In this document: in pieces, positions 35,477-45,506 of the stretch | Position numbering within the stretch: the first letter of the stretch is position 1 | Layout: each line of letters starts with the position of its first letter | Source: Nostoc edaphicum CCNP1411 | GTDB lineage: Bacteria; Cyanobacteriota; Cyanobacteriia; Cyanobacteriales; Nostocaceae | Assembly: GCF_014023275.1 (NCBI RefSeq) | Contig: NZ_CP054698.1 | Location: forward strand, 744,001-808,000 | DNA: 64,000 nt | Direction of reading: 5' to 3' | Program-made: the position numbers and the translations under genes | The notes under the pieces: generated by a model | What the model was told of the DNA's origin: nothing | What the model saw: the letters and a program-made list of their open reading frames with translations, nothing else | The model's database searches: none

Positions 35477-37102
35477 TCATTTTACCCCATTACCATGATG
35501 CGCCAAGGCTGCCATTCCATATTCTGAAGCACGTAACTCCTGATCAGAGATTTGTGGCTCCTTGGTATAGACCGAACTCAGTAAGATATTCAGAACTCCA
35601 CTTTCTTCAGCTTGACTAACAGCGCGATGTGTAATCAATTCACCTACATTCAGAATCACGTTGTCTTCTGGGTCAAGAATGACACGGGTAACTGGACGAC
35701 CCAGAGCTTGTTCAATCCGTTGCTTCTTCATTGCTCGTGTGCCGCGTCCTTGTAAGTTTTCTGCCTTCGCTTTCAAGGCTTGCCAAAAAGTGTTGAGATT
35801 CTCTTGAGCAATACTTGCCCCGTCGCGCAGTTGAACTTTGTTTTCTAACCATCTGTCACTTGCGGTAGAACCGACTGCCGTTGCCAGAGTCAGACCGACA
35901 GCGTTCAGCAATTCTGCTTCTTTACCGTAAGTCTGGGCCCGATCAAGAAGGGATTCCGTTACAATTTGCCCAGATGCCGCAATAATTAAGCCATCGTTGG
36001 CACGCACTGTTTGTACGACTCTACGCCCTCTTGCCTGCTGGATCGCCACATGTCCTACTAGCGAATCAAGCGAGTGACGCAGATTAGCGGCGCTACTGTG
36101 AGTTAGGCTCCCAATTCGATTGCTAGTAGATTCTGTTGCTGCTTGCAAATTGCGACTGATATTGACAGTCAGACTGCCACCCGTAGCTCGATAGAGTTCA
36201 TCAAGGATACCCATGCGATCAGCCGCTTCTGCATCGACTAGCGTCACTTCCTGCCCCTGTAGTAGCAGTACATTCCCGTCTGGAGTCAGCACATCCCGCT
36301 CAACATACTTGCCAATCACATATACCTTTTGCTCGGCAGGATCAACCAAATTGTTTGTTAGGGAAGCAGTTGCATCTCGATTGAGGTCTTGCAGTTTGCT
36401 GCTAGTGGCATCAGTTACAGCTTGCAATTGCTCACCTGCATTCTGACTTGCTTCCTGTAGCACACGGTTCATACTCTCTACTGAGCTTTGCATCTGCTCA
36501 TTCACAGTTTGAGATGCTGTTTGTAGTCTGCGATTGGTAGTCTCAGCTGATTCCTGTAATCTATCTCCAGTTGCCTGAACTGCTCCTCGGATACCACCGA
36601 TCTGTTCTTCCATCATTTGAGAGGTTTCTGGAGGTACAAAGGCAACATCATAACCAATTTTCAGGGCTTCACGAGCAGGAACGAACGATCGCCCTGAGTA
36701 AGCATCGGCAAATACACCACCAGAAACTTCGTATCCTTCCACCAGTCCACTATGCTCATCGAAGAACAAATCGACCAATCCACCAAGGTCAAGTCCCTCA
36801 GTAGTCAGAATTCTCTTTTTTCTCAGCACAATATTTTGGTGCAGAATCTCTTTAATTGCAGGGACACGATGTGCTTTAACAACAGATTCTTTCGAGTTAA
36901 CTACAATCGCATCTAACCCAATCGCTTGCACTTCTTCCAGAGGAATCACTTTTGCATCTCGAAATAGTCCTTTTTCTGCAACGAGAAAACCCAAAAGTTG
37001 ATTGCGTTTCTGGTCAAAAATTAAATCTATAATTCGGACAACTTTCTCGCCTGTGTCGTAGGTAACGACAACTTTATCTATAACATCACTACCTTTACGC
37101 AT
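35477..37102 (-). CDS. PRC-barrel domain protein with a long helical middle
   Basis: This 541-residue protein begins with two PRC-barrel-like domains ([21 protein letters not shown] and [22 protein letters not shown], within residues 1-160). Then comes a helical section of about 100 residues with repeated heptad-like units ([40 protein letters not shown]) and further beta-rich modules. The role is unknown; PRC barrels often bind partners in RNA processing, photosynthesis or envelope structure. The gene starts directly after the stop of the small membrane protein gene at 37103, so the two are one operon. Confidence 0.78.
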   Translation of the reverse strand: MRKGSDVIDKVVVTYDTGEKVVRIIDLIFDQKRNQLLGFLVAEKGLFRDAKVIPLEEVQAIGLDAIVVNSKESVVKAHRVPAIKEILHQNIVLRKKRILTTEGLDLGGLVDLFFDEHSGLVEGYEVSGGVFADAYSGRSFVPAREALKIGYDVAFVPPETSQMMEEQIGGIRGAVQATGDRLQESAETTNRRLQTASQTVNEQMQSSVESMNRVLQEASQNAGEQLQAVTDATSSKLQDLNRDATASLTNNLVDPAEQKVYVIGKYVERDVLTPDGNVLLLQGQEVTLVDAEAADRMGILDELYRATGGSLTVNISRNLQAATESTSNRIGSLTHSSAANLRHSLDSLVGHVAIQQARGRRVVQTVRANDGLIIAASGQIVTESLLDRAQTYGKEAELLNAVGLTLATAVGSTASDRWLENKVQLRDGASIAQENLNTFWQALKAKAENLQGRGTRAMKKQRIEQALGRPVTRVILDPEDNVILNVGELITHRAVSQAEESGVLNILLSSVYTKEPQISDQELRASEYGMAALAHHGNGVK

Positions 37103-37315
37103 TTATCTATCCCTTCTATATTGATTTTCTTGTTCAATCACTTGTTCGTTGGTTACTTGACCTTTAAGCTGAAAATATCGTCCCTCTCTACCAAAACTGG
37201 GAACGAGATCAATCATGCCAAAGTATTCGAGTAATACCCCAAATATGGCAACAAGGATGATTAAAACAGTTGTATTTGCTCCATTATTAGAGCGTTTTCC
37301 TATGAGTCTAGGCAT
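37103..37315 (-). CDS. Small single-span membrane protein
   Basis: This 70-residue protein has a basic N-terminus (PRLIGKRSNNG), one membrane helix (TTVLIILVAIFGVLLEYFGMI) and a polar tail. Its stop codon touches the start codon of the PRC-barrel gene with no space, which implies co-translation and possibly a complex in which this protein anchors the barrel protein to a membrane. I do not recognise the family. Confidence 0.7.
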   Translation of the reverse strand: MPRLIGKRSNNGANTTVLIILVAIFGVLLEYFGMIDLVPSFGREGRYFQLKGQVTNEQVIEQENQYRRDR

Positions 37316-37669
37316 TGTATTTCATTATTTATTATTGTTTTTTCTTATCGTAAACATTGCTATAAATGTTATACAAGAAATTTATATCATTAAATTTAGT
37401 TAATATGTTTATTTATTGGTATATACCTTACTTTAGATACTCTTGTTGAATCAAAAGATTCAAAGGGCATCTTTCCAAAGATAGATTTTTTAGTTAGTTC
37501 TTATTAATCTCTTATATCTATTATTGGAAAGAAATATTTTTATTAGCCTCAATACCATTGAGTAACTTAAAAGATAATGTCATTCTTCCATTCGGGATTA
37601 GTCTCGTCGAGTTATACTGAGCGCATCTCAAAGTTAGGGTGAGGGTAGTACAAACATCAGAGTAAAGTA
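37316..37669. other. Gene-free AT-rich gap
   Basis: These 354 bases separate divergent genes. I see no coding frame of interest, known repeat or strong hairpin. Confidence 0.5.
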
Positions 37670-38179
37670 ATGTTCACCTTTAACCTCATGAATGAGAGTA
37701 ATGCACACGCTTTCCTAAGTTGGCGATACGAGCCGCTCTATGATTTATATAACTACTCAGAGCCAGAAGCTAATCTACTACAACATATTCTGCACCCCCA
37801 GAACACCTTTTACAGTATTCTGGATGAGAATGGCGAGTTGGTAGCTTACTGTTCTTTTGGACAAGATGGACAGGTAAGTGGTGGTGATTACCATGAGCAG
37901 GCGTTGGATATTGGTATGGGGATTCGCCCTGACTTGACCGGACGAGGAAAAGGCGCTGAGTATGCCAATGCCGTATTGGAATTTGCAGATAGTTTATTTC
38001 AGCCAAAAGCTTTTCGGGTAACAATTGCGGCATTCAACAAGCGTGCGATACGGGTATGGCAGAAATTGGGATTCAAGCATCAGCAATCCTTTGAGCGAGG
38101 AAGTGATGGAATGCAATTTATCGTGTTGTTACGAGCAGACTGCTGTAAGACATCGCCCAATTTGGAAAATTTAGCTTAG
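37670..38179 (+). CDS. GNAT family N-acetyltransferase
   Basis: This 169-residue protein has the GNAT fold: beta strands around FYSILDENGELVAYCSFG, and the acetyl-CoA pyrophosphate loop IGMGIRPDLTGRGKGAEYANAVLEFA, followed by FNKRAIRVWQKLGFKHQQSF, the usual motif B. The N-terminus FLSWRYEPLYDLYNY is like RimJ/RimL-type relatives. The substrate cannot be assigned. The stop is followed within a few bases by a relic of a GGDEF gene on the opposite strand. Confidence 0.88.
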   Translation: MFTFNLMNESNAHAFLSWRYEPLYDLYNYSEPEANLLQHILHPQNTFYSILDENGELVAYCSFGQDGQVSGGDYHEQALDIGMGIRPDLTGRGKGAEYANAVLEFADSLFQPKAFRVTIAAFNKRAIRVWQKLGFKHQQSFERGSDGMQFIVLLRADCCKTSPNLENLA

Positions 38180-38181
38180 AA

Positions 38182-38258
38182 CAACCCTAGCTATACCTAA
38201 ACTGACAGTTAAAACAGCAGATGGTAGACCATCAATGTCAGAATACTGGATCTAATGA
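38182..38258 (-). pseudogene. Relic of a GGDEF domain gene
   Basis: Read on the minus strand, this short stretch encodes IQYSDIDGLPSAVLTVSLGIARVV, almost the same as CEYPSIGGLPAAVLTVSLGV in the GGDEF gene at 31365. DNA identity is also high (ACAGTTAAAACAGCAG is shared with 31492). No start or active site remains. It looks like a leftover of a second copy or of a recombination event. Confidence 0.65.
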
Positions 38259-38347
38259 TGGGAAAATAAAGCTAAGTTAACCATCCTCAAACTTGCTAGG
38301 CTATTTAACCAAGACAGGTAAACAGCGAATTTTATCAATCAAAATTT

Positions 38348-38944
38348 ATGAATTCGACCGTTCCTTCTCAAACTCGAAAGCCACCCACTCAAGCAATAGG
38401 AGCCAAAATTTTCCACTGGTGTAACATCATTAGTCTATTTATCATGCTCACCAGTGGACTACAAATTTACAACGCCAACCCTGTTTTTGGTGGACGTGCA
38501 GGTTTGCACATTCCTCCGATATTTACTTTAGGAGGTTGGCTTGCAGGAGGTAGACACTGGCATTTTGCAGCAATGTGGCTATTCTCCCTAAATCTCTTGT
38601 GGTATGGAATTTACATTTTAATTACCCGGCGTTGGCGACATCGGTTTGTCGGTGCTAATGACTTCAAAGCATTACAAAAAACTCAAAATTCTAAGCGTCT
38701 AATTTATGCTTGGCATCGGATTGCATATACAGCAATTATTCCTATTTTGCTGCTGGCCTTATTTACAGGAATAGGAATGTATAAACCTGCTCAGTTTCCC
38801 TGGATAGTGGATTTGTTTGGCAATTGGCAAGCATTGCGAATCGTTCACTTTGCCTCAGTACCGCTGGTTATCTTATTTGCAGTGATTCACTCTCGATTAG
38901 GGCAAAAAGCTGGAGGCACTCAACTAACAGAATCAATGTTTTAG
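38348..38944 (+). CDS. Membrane cytochrome b (b561/Ni-Fe hydrogenase b-type)
   Basis: This 198-residue protein has four hydrophobic helices with well-placed His residues for two b hemes: KIFHWCNIISLFIML, HWHFAAMWLFSLNLLWYG, AWHRIAYTAIIPILLL, and RIVHFASVPLVILFAVIH. It should carry electrons across or along the membrane. Relatives usually sit beside a periplasmic or cytoplasmic redox partner such as a molybdenum enzyme, but none is adjacent here, so its partner is encoded elsewhere or it works alone. Confidence 0.83.
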   Translation: MNSTVPSQTRKPPTQAIGAKIFHWCNIISLFIMLTSGLQIYNANPVFGGRAGLHIPPIFTLGGWLAGGRHWHFAAMWLFSLNLLWYGIYILITRRWRHRFVGANDFKALQKTQNSKRLIYAWHRIAYTAIIPILLLALFTGIGMYKPAQFPWIVDLFGNWQALRIVHFASVPLVILFAVIHSRLGQKAGGTQLTESMF

Positions 38945-39038
38945 TAAAAAAACTCTGGTCATGGAGATAAATAGACGCGGGTACTAATAACCAATGACCA
39001 ACGACAAATGACAAATGACTCTTTTTTATTTAAAAAAT

Positions 39039-40472
39039 ATGAACTTTTTTGATAAATTGAATGGAAATATCTTGCAAAATCAAAGCTTACTATTTGTAGG
39101 ACTTGATCCAAATCCAGAGATGATGCCTGTGCGGTATGAATCTGAAGAACTCATCGCTGGTTTGGAGAAGTGGTTACAATTCATTATTGCTGAAACTGCT
39201 GATTTCGTTTGTGCTTATAAACCAACACTTGGCTTTTACGAAGCGTTAGGTATTCCAGGTTTAGAACTGCTGTACAAAACTTTAGCAGCTATTCCAGCCC
39301 ACATCCCAGTTATTTTAGATGCCAAACACAGTGACTTAAATACTAGTACTATTTTTGCTCGGACTGTGTTTACAGAATGGCAGGTAGATGCAATCACTCT
39401 CAGTCCCTACACAGGACAAGATCATGTAGCACCTTTTTTGGTCTATCCTGATAAAGCGGTATTTATCTTATGCTGTACTTCTAATCCAGGTGCAGAAGCT
39501 TTACAGCAATATCCTACAAATGAATCACCTCTTTATTTACAGGTGGTAAAAGAATCAAAAACTTGGGGAACTCCAGAACAATTGGGTTTGGAAGTGGGAA
39601 CTACAAATCCTGAAGTTTTAGGACTTATTCGAGCGATCGCGCCGGAACGAATTATTATGGCGCGTAGCATCTGGGCAGAGGGTCAAAGCCTGAAGCAAAT
39701 TTTAGAAGTAGGCTTGAATGCTAACGGTGATGGTTTGCTGATTCCTGTTCCTCAAGATATGTTGGGAAACACACAATTATCTGAGCAAATCCAGTCTCTA
39801 CGTGCAGAAATTAATCAAATAAAAGCTGAAATTATTCACGAAAATTCCACATGTTCTGTGTGGTTTCCTGATGTTTGTTTACTCAATCAGCATCCCCACC
39901 AGGATTTGATTTTACAACTTTATGATATTGACTGCATTATGTTTGGCAGCTTTGTCCAAGCATCGGGAGCTATATTTCCTTATTACATCGACTTACGCAA
40001 AATTATTTCCAATCCTCAAGTTTTTAATCAAGTTCTCACAGCTTATGAGGATATTTTGAAAAACCTGAATTTTGATAGGTTAGCAGGTATTCCTTATGGT
40101 TCTTTACCTACTGCGACTGGTTTAGCTTTGCGCCTTCATTGTCCAATGATTTTCCCTCGTAAAGAGGTAAAGGCACACGGAACGCGGAGAGTAATTGAAG
40201 GTAACTTTCACCCTGGTGAAACAGTTGTAGTAGTTGACGATATTCTCATCAGTGGCAAAAGTGTCATGGAAGGGGCAGGAAAGTTAGAATCAGCAGGATT
40301 AAATGTTAATGATATTGTAGTATTTATCGACCATGAACAAGGGGTAAAAGCTAGATTACAGCAAAATGGTTATCGGAGTCATGCGGTTTTAACTATTTCA
40401 GAAATTACTAATACTCTGTATCAAGCAGGGCGAATAAATGAGGAGCAATTTTTAGCTTTTGCTGAAAGTTAA
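39039..40472 (+). CDS. pyrFE: Fused orotidine-phosphate decarboxylase / orotate phosphoribosyltransferase
   Basis: The protein has 477 residues and carries the last two steps of UMP synthesis in the order PyrF-PyrE, opposite to the animal enzyme. The N-terminal decarboxylase (about 1-270) has SLLFVGLDPNPEMMP, DFVCAYKPTLGFYE and the catalytic VILDAKHSDLNTST. The C-terminal transferase (about 300-477) has the PRPP-binding loop VVVVDDILISGKSVMEGAG. The frame is open to 39015, but that part falls in an ATGACAAATGAC repeat, and the family starts MNFFDKL; so 39039 is preferred. Confidence 0.93.
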   Translation: MNFFDKLNGNILQNQSLLFVGLDPNPEMMPVRYESEELIAGLEKWLQFIIAETADFVCAYKPTLGFYEALGIPGLELLYKTLAAIPAHIPVILDAKHSDLNTSTIFARTVFTEWQVDAITLSPYTGQDHVAPFLVYPDKAVFILCCTSNPGAEALQQYPTNESPLYLQVVKESKTWGTPEQLGLEVGTTNPEVLGLIRAIAPERIIMARSIWAEGQSLKQILEVGLNANGDGLLIPVPQDMLGNTQLSEQIQSLRAEINQIKAEIIHENSTCSVWFPDVCLLNQHPHQDLILQLYDIDCIMFGSFVQASGAIFPYYIDLRKIISNPQVFNQVLTAYEDILKNLNFDRLAGIPYGSLPTATGLALRLHCPMIFPRKEVKAHGTRRVIEGNFHPGETVVVVDDILISGKSVMEGAGKLESAGLNVNDIVVFIDHEQGVKARLQQNGYRSHAVLTISEITNTLYQAGRINEEQFLAFAES

Positions 40473-40509
40473 AATTTGGAATAGTAGGGAATGGGAAATA
40501 TTTTTCTTA

Positions 40510-40692
40510 TCGAACAGAATTCAGGAGTCAGGAGTCAGAATACAGGAAAGGTATTCTGTATGACTGGCGGATAGCGCAGCGTTAGCGAGTCCGCGTTCGC
40601 TTTTAGCGTCTCGTAGAGAGCGTCTTGATTCTGACCGGAGGCGGAGCGTCTCCGGCTCCGTTCCTGAATTCTGACTCCTGAATTCTTCTTCA
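40510..40692. repeat. GAATTC/GACTCC palindrome repeat
   Basis: Left end TCGAACAGAATTCAGGAGTC, right end ATTCTGACTCCTGAATTCTT, as in the copy at 23353. Inside is another dispersed motif (GCGTTAGCGAGTCCGCGTTC and GTCTCGTAGAGAGCGTCTTG). No protein is encoded. Confidence 0.85.
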
Positions 40693-40767
40693 ACTATTTC
40701 CCCTTGTGCATATTTAGTTCTCAGGTTCAATGTAGAAATTAGAATAATTTTGATTTTAAAATCAACT

Positions 40768-41868
40768 ATGAATTTTTCACTGAATCAACTACTTAGATGG
40801 TTAATTTTTACGCTACTATTTCCTCTAGCTTTTCTTAATGGTTGGCTAGTATTTTTACTCGTTAAAAATTTTCAACCTGTCGTCACAATTCTTGTCTTGG
40901 CTACTTTGCTGGCATTCGTTTTAAACTATCCTGTTTCAATTATCCAAAAGCGAGGACTTAAACGTGGCTATGCAGTAGCGTTAGTTTTTATATCAGCATT
41001 GATAATTATCGTTGCTCTGGGTATCACTTTACTGCCCATTATTTTAGAGCAGTTTAATGAGATGGTTAAAGTCTTTCCCCAATGGATTGATTCTAGCGAA
41101 GAAAAACTTCAGATTGTAAATGAATGGTTTTTTAGACATAGAATAAATGTGAATTTAAGTCAGTTATTAGTGCAAATTAATGACCAATTACCCAATGAAT
41201 TAGAGTTTATTTCAGATAAACTTTTAAGCATTATTATAGATACAATTGATAGTGTTTCTGAGGCGTTAATCATAGTAGTGCTGACTTTTTACCTGTTGTT
41301 AGATGGCCCAAGAATTTGGGAGGGTATATTTAAGAAGTTACCTGGAAGTCTAGCTCAACAGGTAAGCCAGTCTATTCAGCAAAACTTCCAAAATTATTTG
41401 ATTGGTCAGGGAACTTTAGCTTTGCTGATGGGTGTTTCAATAACATTATTGTTTTTAGGTTTTCAAGTCCAGTTTGCTTTACTTTTTGGTTTGGGAGTTG
41501 GGCTTTTGAGCTTAATTCCCTTTGGTGATGTCGTCAGTCTTGTTGTAATAACTTTCATCATAGCCACACATAACTTTTGGTTAGCAGTAAAGGTTTTTGC
41601 GGTAGCTGTTGTCATTGACCAGTTAATTGATCAGGCGATCGCACCACGTCTTTTAGGTAAATTTACTGGTATTCGACCAATATGGGTGTTAATTGCTTTG
41701 CTTGTCGGAACAAATGTTGGTGGAGTCTTAGGTTTGGTAATAGCAGTACCTGTAGCTGGTTTTCTCAAAGATGTAGCAGATGGGTTTTCTAAATCTAGTG
41801 ATTCCGATAATGCTGTTAATGGTGAAGCAGCATCAGAATTGTTGGCAGAAGAATCAATCTCGCCATGA
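40768..41868 (+). CDS. AI-2E family membrane permease
   Basis: This 366-residue integral membrane protein has about eight hydrophobic segments in the AI-2E/PerM arrangement. N-terminal helices LIFTLLFPLAFLNGWLVFL and VTILVLATLLAFVLNYPV are followed by a soluble middle (FPQWIDSSEEKLQ) and the conserved C-terminal FGLGVGLLSLIPFGDVVSL and PRLLGKFTGIRPIWVLIALLVGTNVGGVLGLVIAVPVAG. Family members transport small molecules or ions; the name from quorum-signal export is not a safe guide. The ATG at 40768 is preferred over the upstream TTG. Confidence 0.88.
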   Translation: MNFSLNQLLRWLIFTLLFPLAFLNGWLVFLLVKNFQPVVTILVLATLLAFVLNYPVSIIQKRGLKRGYAVALVFISALIIIVALGITLLPIILEQFNEMVKVFPQWIDSSEEKLQIVNEWFFRHRINVNLSQLLVQINDQLPNELEFISDKLLSIIIDTIDSVSEALIIVVLTFYLLLDGPRIWEGIFKKLPGSLAQQVSQSIQQNFQNYLIGQGTLALLMGVSITLLFLGFQVQFALLFGLGVGLLSLIPFGDVVSLVVITFIIATHNFWLAVKVFAVAVVIDQLIDQAIAPRLLGKFTGIRPIWVLIALLVGTNVGGVLGLVIAVPVAGFLKDVADGFSKSSDSDNAVNGEAASELLAEESISP

Positions 41869-41937
41869 GTCGATCTTTTTTTGGCGAAGGTATTACAAAA
41901 ACCTGAGCCTATTTTATCGACTCAGGTTTCCATAAGC

Positions 41938-43449
41938 TTACGAGAACTGGAAGACAGAACTGTTGCTTGGATCAATATTTGTACTAATGTCAGCTTGGGT
42001 AAAGGTAGTACCAAAAAGGGTGAATAACAACTGTCCAGTACCAAAATTTGCATTGTTCACGATGCCATCTCCTAATCGGAACTGACTATTACCGTTGACA
42101 ATACGCACATCTATTGCAGCAATACCACCGAAAGAAAGGATATCTCCCCCTGCTCCTGTTACAAATTCGTTGATTCGGTCTTGACCATCACCCAAGTTAT
42201 AGCGAATGGTATCACTGCCATTCCCTCCAGTAAGTGTGTCATTGCCAGCGCCACCATTGAGGTAGTCATTACCTGCACCACCGGTGAGATTGTCAGCACC
42301 AGCACCACCAAACAAGGTGTCATTTCCGCCACCACCAAATAGAGAATCAGCGCCTAAACCGCCGTCTAGATAATCATTCCCTGCATTACCAATTAAGGTG
42401 TCATTCCCAGCAAAGCCAAAGAGATTATCGTTGTTGCTGGTTCCGGTGAGGGTGTTGTTAAATTCATCTCCAATATCTAGACCAATTGCATCATCTGCGA
42501 TCGCACCAGTAAGATCCGCTCCCACGAAAATGGCATCGGTAAAGTCCCCTTTAGACAGATTAGCGTTCCTCAAGTTGGCATCCGTGAAATTTGCACCAAC
42601 GGCAAGTCCATTAAAAAAAAGACCTTCTGCGTTGGCTTGGGTAAAGTTAGCTCCACTCAAATCAGTATCAGCAAAGTCAGCCCCACTCAAGTTTGTTACT
42701 GTAACATTGCCATTGGCATCTATGAAGGAACTAAAATCAGCACCAGTTAAAATCAAATCTTCTGCGGAAACGTTGCTGAAATTCGCGCCACGAAATTTAA
42801 CATTACCTGACTGTGTTGGATTTAGTAGTTCTACATCACTGATGGAGAGATCACTGAAATTAGCCAGATCAAAAATAGAGTTTTGTAAGGTAAAATCGGT
42901 CAAGTTTGTCAGACGAAAGTCAGCCCCCGTTGCATCGACGTTGACCAAAATAGTACTATCCAACTCAGCCTCTAGAAAGCTGGCATTCACGAGCGTTGCA
43001 CCTGTAAAGTCAGCGGCTTTTAGCTTCGCCTTAAATAAATCGGCTCCCGTGAAGTTAGCACCTCTCAGGTTGGGGCGCTCAGATTGTTCACCACTGAGAT
43101 TAGCTTCCCGCAAATTAGCATTAGTCAGGTTAGCGTTTGATAGATTGATGAATTTCGTGTTAATCAGCGACAGATTAGCCTGTCTCAAATTGGCTCCACT
43201 GAAATTGACATTTTCTAATGTCACCTTGAACAAATTAGCTGGTTGAGAAAAGTTATTATTAGGGGCAAAAATTGCACCAGATGCATTTACGTTAAATAGC
43301 TTTGCTTCTTCAAAGTTAGTGCCTCGCAGCCCTGTATTGACGAATTGAACATTTGTAAGGGTAGCTTTGAAAAAATTGGAGCCATTTAAGTTTTGACCGT
43401 TAAAATTGTTTCCGACTAGGCTCTGTTCACTAAAGTTGAAAGCTGTCAT
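41938..43449 (-). CDS. Pentapeptide-repeat and RTX calcium-binding protein
   Basis: This 503-residue protein has two parts. Residues of about 1-325 are pentapeptide repeats (A/N-L/F motifs such as ANLSGADF and GANFTGADLFK) that form a right-handed beta-helix. Residues of about 330-425 hold the RTX nonapeptides (NDTLIGNAGNDYLDGGLGADSLF and so on) that bind calcium outside the cell. There is no N-terminal signal, as expected for type I secretion. AAGGAG precedes the ATG. It is the last of three minus-strand genes with a glycosyltransferase-parvulin fusion and a second RTX protein; the secretion ABC transporter is not in the window. Confidence 0.9.
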   Translation of the reverse strand: MTAFNFSEQSLVGNNFNGQNLNGSNFFKATLTNVQFVNTGLRGTNFEEAKLFNVNASGAIFAPNNNFSQPANLFKVTLENVNFSGANLRQANLSLINTKFINLSNANLTNANLREANLSGEQSERPNLRGANFTGADLFKAKLKAADFTGATLVNASFLEAELDSTILVNVDATGADFRLTNLTDFTLQNSIFDLANFSDLSISDVELLNPTQSGNVKFRGANFSNVSAEDLILTGADFSSFIDANGNVTVTNLSGADFADTDLSGANFTQANAEGLFFNGLAVGANFTDANLRNANLSKGDFTDAIFVGADLTGAIADDAIGLDIGDEFNNTLTGTSNNDNLFGFAGNDTLIGNAGNDYLDGGLGADSLFGGGGNDTLFGGAGADNLTGGAGNDYLNGGAGNDTLTGGNGSDTIRYNLGDGQDRINEFVTGAGGDILSFGGIAAIDVRIVNGNSQFRLGDGIVNNANFGTGQLLFTLFGTTFTQADISTNIDPSNSSVFQFS

Positions 43450-43469
43450 ATTATGCTCCTTAAAAAAAA

Positions 43470-45506
43470 TTAAGCTGGTTTTTGGACTTCAACTTGTTGT
43501 TGAAAAGTCTGTTGTTGTAGTTGCTCTTGTAACCAAGAAGAGAAAAGTTCGTTGAGCAACCGTTGCTGCATAGGTTCGTTAAGTTGGGCTGGTATGAGCT
43601 TTTCCAACCGCACGATTACCCACCAATCTCCGATGTGGGTTGGTGGCGATACCTGCTCTGGTTGGCTGATGGCGAGGATTCGGGCTAGTTTGGGATGGGG
43701 TGTACTCAATGCAACTGGCCCCACTAAGCCACCAGCCTGAGCTTCTCCACCTTGAGAGTATTGCCTTGCAATTTCAGCAAAGGACTGTTCACCTTCTACA
43801 AGACGGAAGTAAAGTTCTTGAGCAACAGCCGCATCCCGAAGGCGAATTAAAGAGTAGATAACATGATCAAGTTTTGGCTTGAGTTTGTAAAAGTGGGAGT
43901 CTAATTTACTACCCCAAGTGGCTTGTTTAAACTTTTCAATTCTCAGGTTGCGGGTTGCTAAATCTAAAAATTGTGTTTCAGTCATATTCTGCTGCCGCAA
44001 CCAATTTTGACGTTCAGCTTCTGATGTCAATTGATGCTGTTTGCACAAGTCTTGGTAACACTTGGCTTCTTCTTCTGGTGTGCAGCTAAAGGGTGTAATT
44101 ACTTCATCAATCAAAAGTTCTTCCTGGAGCTTTGATAGCAGTTGGTATCGATTCAAGAGAGGGATAATATCTTGAGTTGTTACCGTCTGGTTATGCACTT
44201 GTAAGAGTGTTGTTGATGAATTTGAGTGATTATCTTGAGTCGTGGTAATCAGTTCTAACTGAGCTTTTTTATGTAGAGAAATTAGATTACTGCTCTGATT
44301 TTCTTGCTGTTGTATCCATTGCAGATGTTGGGGTAATAACTGCGACAAGTTATAGCGCTCTAAGATTGTTTCCCTGGCTTTGACCCTAATTGAGGCCATT
44401 TTGTCTGGATGGGTGAGTGCTTCTGTAATGCGATCGCAAATTTCCTGGGGTGAAAAAAAGTCTACCAACAGACCATTAACACCATCTTGGATCACCTCAG
44501 TTACGGGAGCAGTTTTGGCAGCTACCAACAAACAACCTACAGATAAAGCTTCCAACATTGACCACGACAAGACAAAGGGACGAGTGAGATAAACATGGAC
44601 AGAAGAAGCTTGGAGAACTTGCAGGTATTCAGAATAAGGTAGCCAACCTGTAAAGTGAACTCTGCTCAGGTCAAGATCATATTTTTCCAGCATCACCTCT
44701 TTGTAGGTTTTACCATCAGGTAGTTGTTTGCCGTAAGCTACACGGTTTTCTCCCACAATTACGACATGGCAATGCGGACGTTGTTGTTGGAGTAAAGCTA
44801 CCGCCTCGATAAACTGGGGAAATCCCCGATAAGGCTCCATACCCCGCGCTACATAAGTGACGATTTCTTTGGCGTGAGAAAGGTCTAGATTGATGCGTGG
44901 GAGAATTAATTTTGCTCCCGGTTTGGGGCAAAAGAATTCTGTGTCAATGCCATCATGAAGGACATTGATTTTATTGTGATATTCCGAGGGAAATTGCTGA
45001 CGCTGCCAATAGGTGGGAGAAAGACCGCGATCGCAACTATATAAATCCTGTAGAATCGGAGCATTTTTAATCCGAATCCGGGCTTTATCGTCAGAAGTTA
45101 AGGGTTCGCTGCGATCGAAATCTGCATCGGAGCCATGAGCATGATAAAACCACTCGAAATAGCATAGTAATTTGGCATCGGGAAAAATATCTTTGATGAA
45201 TAAAGTCGGCCCCCAACCCGAATGACCATAGACAACATCGGGAATAAATTTTTGGGCTTTGAGTTTTTCTGCCAGCCTATAAACACTTTGACCCTGAAGG
45301 ACAGCATTTTCTAGAGGTCTAACATAGTGATGAGTTTCGGGACGAGCTTCTCGTGTAGGGCTATAAATTACCTTATTAACGCTTGGTAAATTATCTTCCT
45401 GACGAGTAGTTCCAAAGAAAACTTGGTTATCTTTGTCTTTGGCTAAAGCAGCAGCTACATTGCGAAATTGGGCAGGAAAATTTGGATGCAGAAATAAAAT
45501 TCGCAT
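43470..45506 (-). CDS. GT4 glycosyltransferase fused to a PpiC-type peptidyl-prolyl isomerase
   Basis: The protein has 678 residues from the ATG at 45506. The frame is open for 69 further codons, but these lie in a palindromic repeat. Residues of about 1-400 are a family-4 glycosyltransferase: MRILFLHPNFPAQFRNVAAALA, DVVYGHSGWGPTLF, VARGMEPYRGFPQFIEA, and RPFVLSWSMLEALSVGCL for the sugar-nucleotide lobe. Residues of about 434-678 are a parvulin-type foldase of the cyanobacterial type linked to type I secretion (LLIDEVI, NLRIEKFKQATWGSKL, GEQSFAEIARQYSQGGEAQAGGLVGP). It lies 20 bases upstream of the pentapeptide-RTX gene, and the second RTX gene precedes it. A role in glycosylating and folding RTX proteins before export is inferred. 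Confidence 0.88.
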   Translation of the reverse strand: MRILFLHPNFPAQFRNVAAALAKDKDNQVFFGTTRQEDNLPSVNKVIYSPTREARPETHHYVRPLENAVLQGQSVYRLAEKLKAQKFIPDVVYGHSGWGPTLFIKDIFPDAKLLCYFEWFYHAHGSDADFDRSEPLTSDDKARIRIKNAPILQDLYSCDRGLSPTYWQRQQFPSEYHNKINVLHDGIDTEFFCPKPGAKLILPRINLDLSHAKEIVTYVARGMEPYRGFPQFIEAVALLQQQRPHCHVVIVGENRVAYGKQLPDGKTYKEVMLEKYDLDLSRVHFTGWLPYSEYLQVLQASSVHVYLTRPFVLSWSMLEALSVGCLLVAAKTAPVTEVIQDGVNGLLVDFFSPQEICDRITEALTHPDKMASIRVKARETILERYNLSQLLPQHLQWIQQQENQSSNLISLHKKAQLELITTTQDNHSNSSTTLLQVHNQTVTTQDIIPLLNRYQLLSKLQEELLIDEVITPFSCTPEEEAKCYQDLCKQHQLTSEAERQNWLRQQNMTETQFLDLATRNLRIEKFKQATWGSKLDSHFYKLKPKLDHVIYSLIRLRDAAVAQELYFRLVEGEQSFAEIARQYSQGGEAQAGGLVGPVALSTPHPKLARILAISQPEQVSPPTHIGDWWVIVRLEKLIPAQLNEPMQQRLLNELFSSWLQEQLQQQTFQQQVEVQKPA

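Noticed and set aside
42398..43246. 282-codon plus-strand frame opposite the pentapeptide-RTX gene
   Set aside because: It reflects the regular composition of the pentapeptide repeat on the other strand; the minus-strand gene has the ribosome-binding site and domains.
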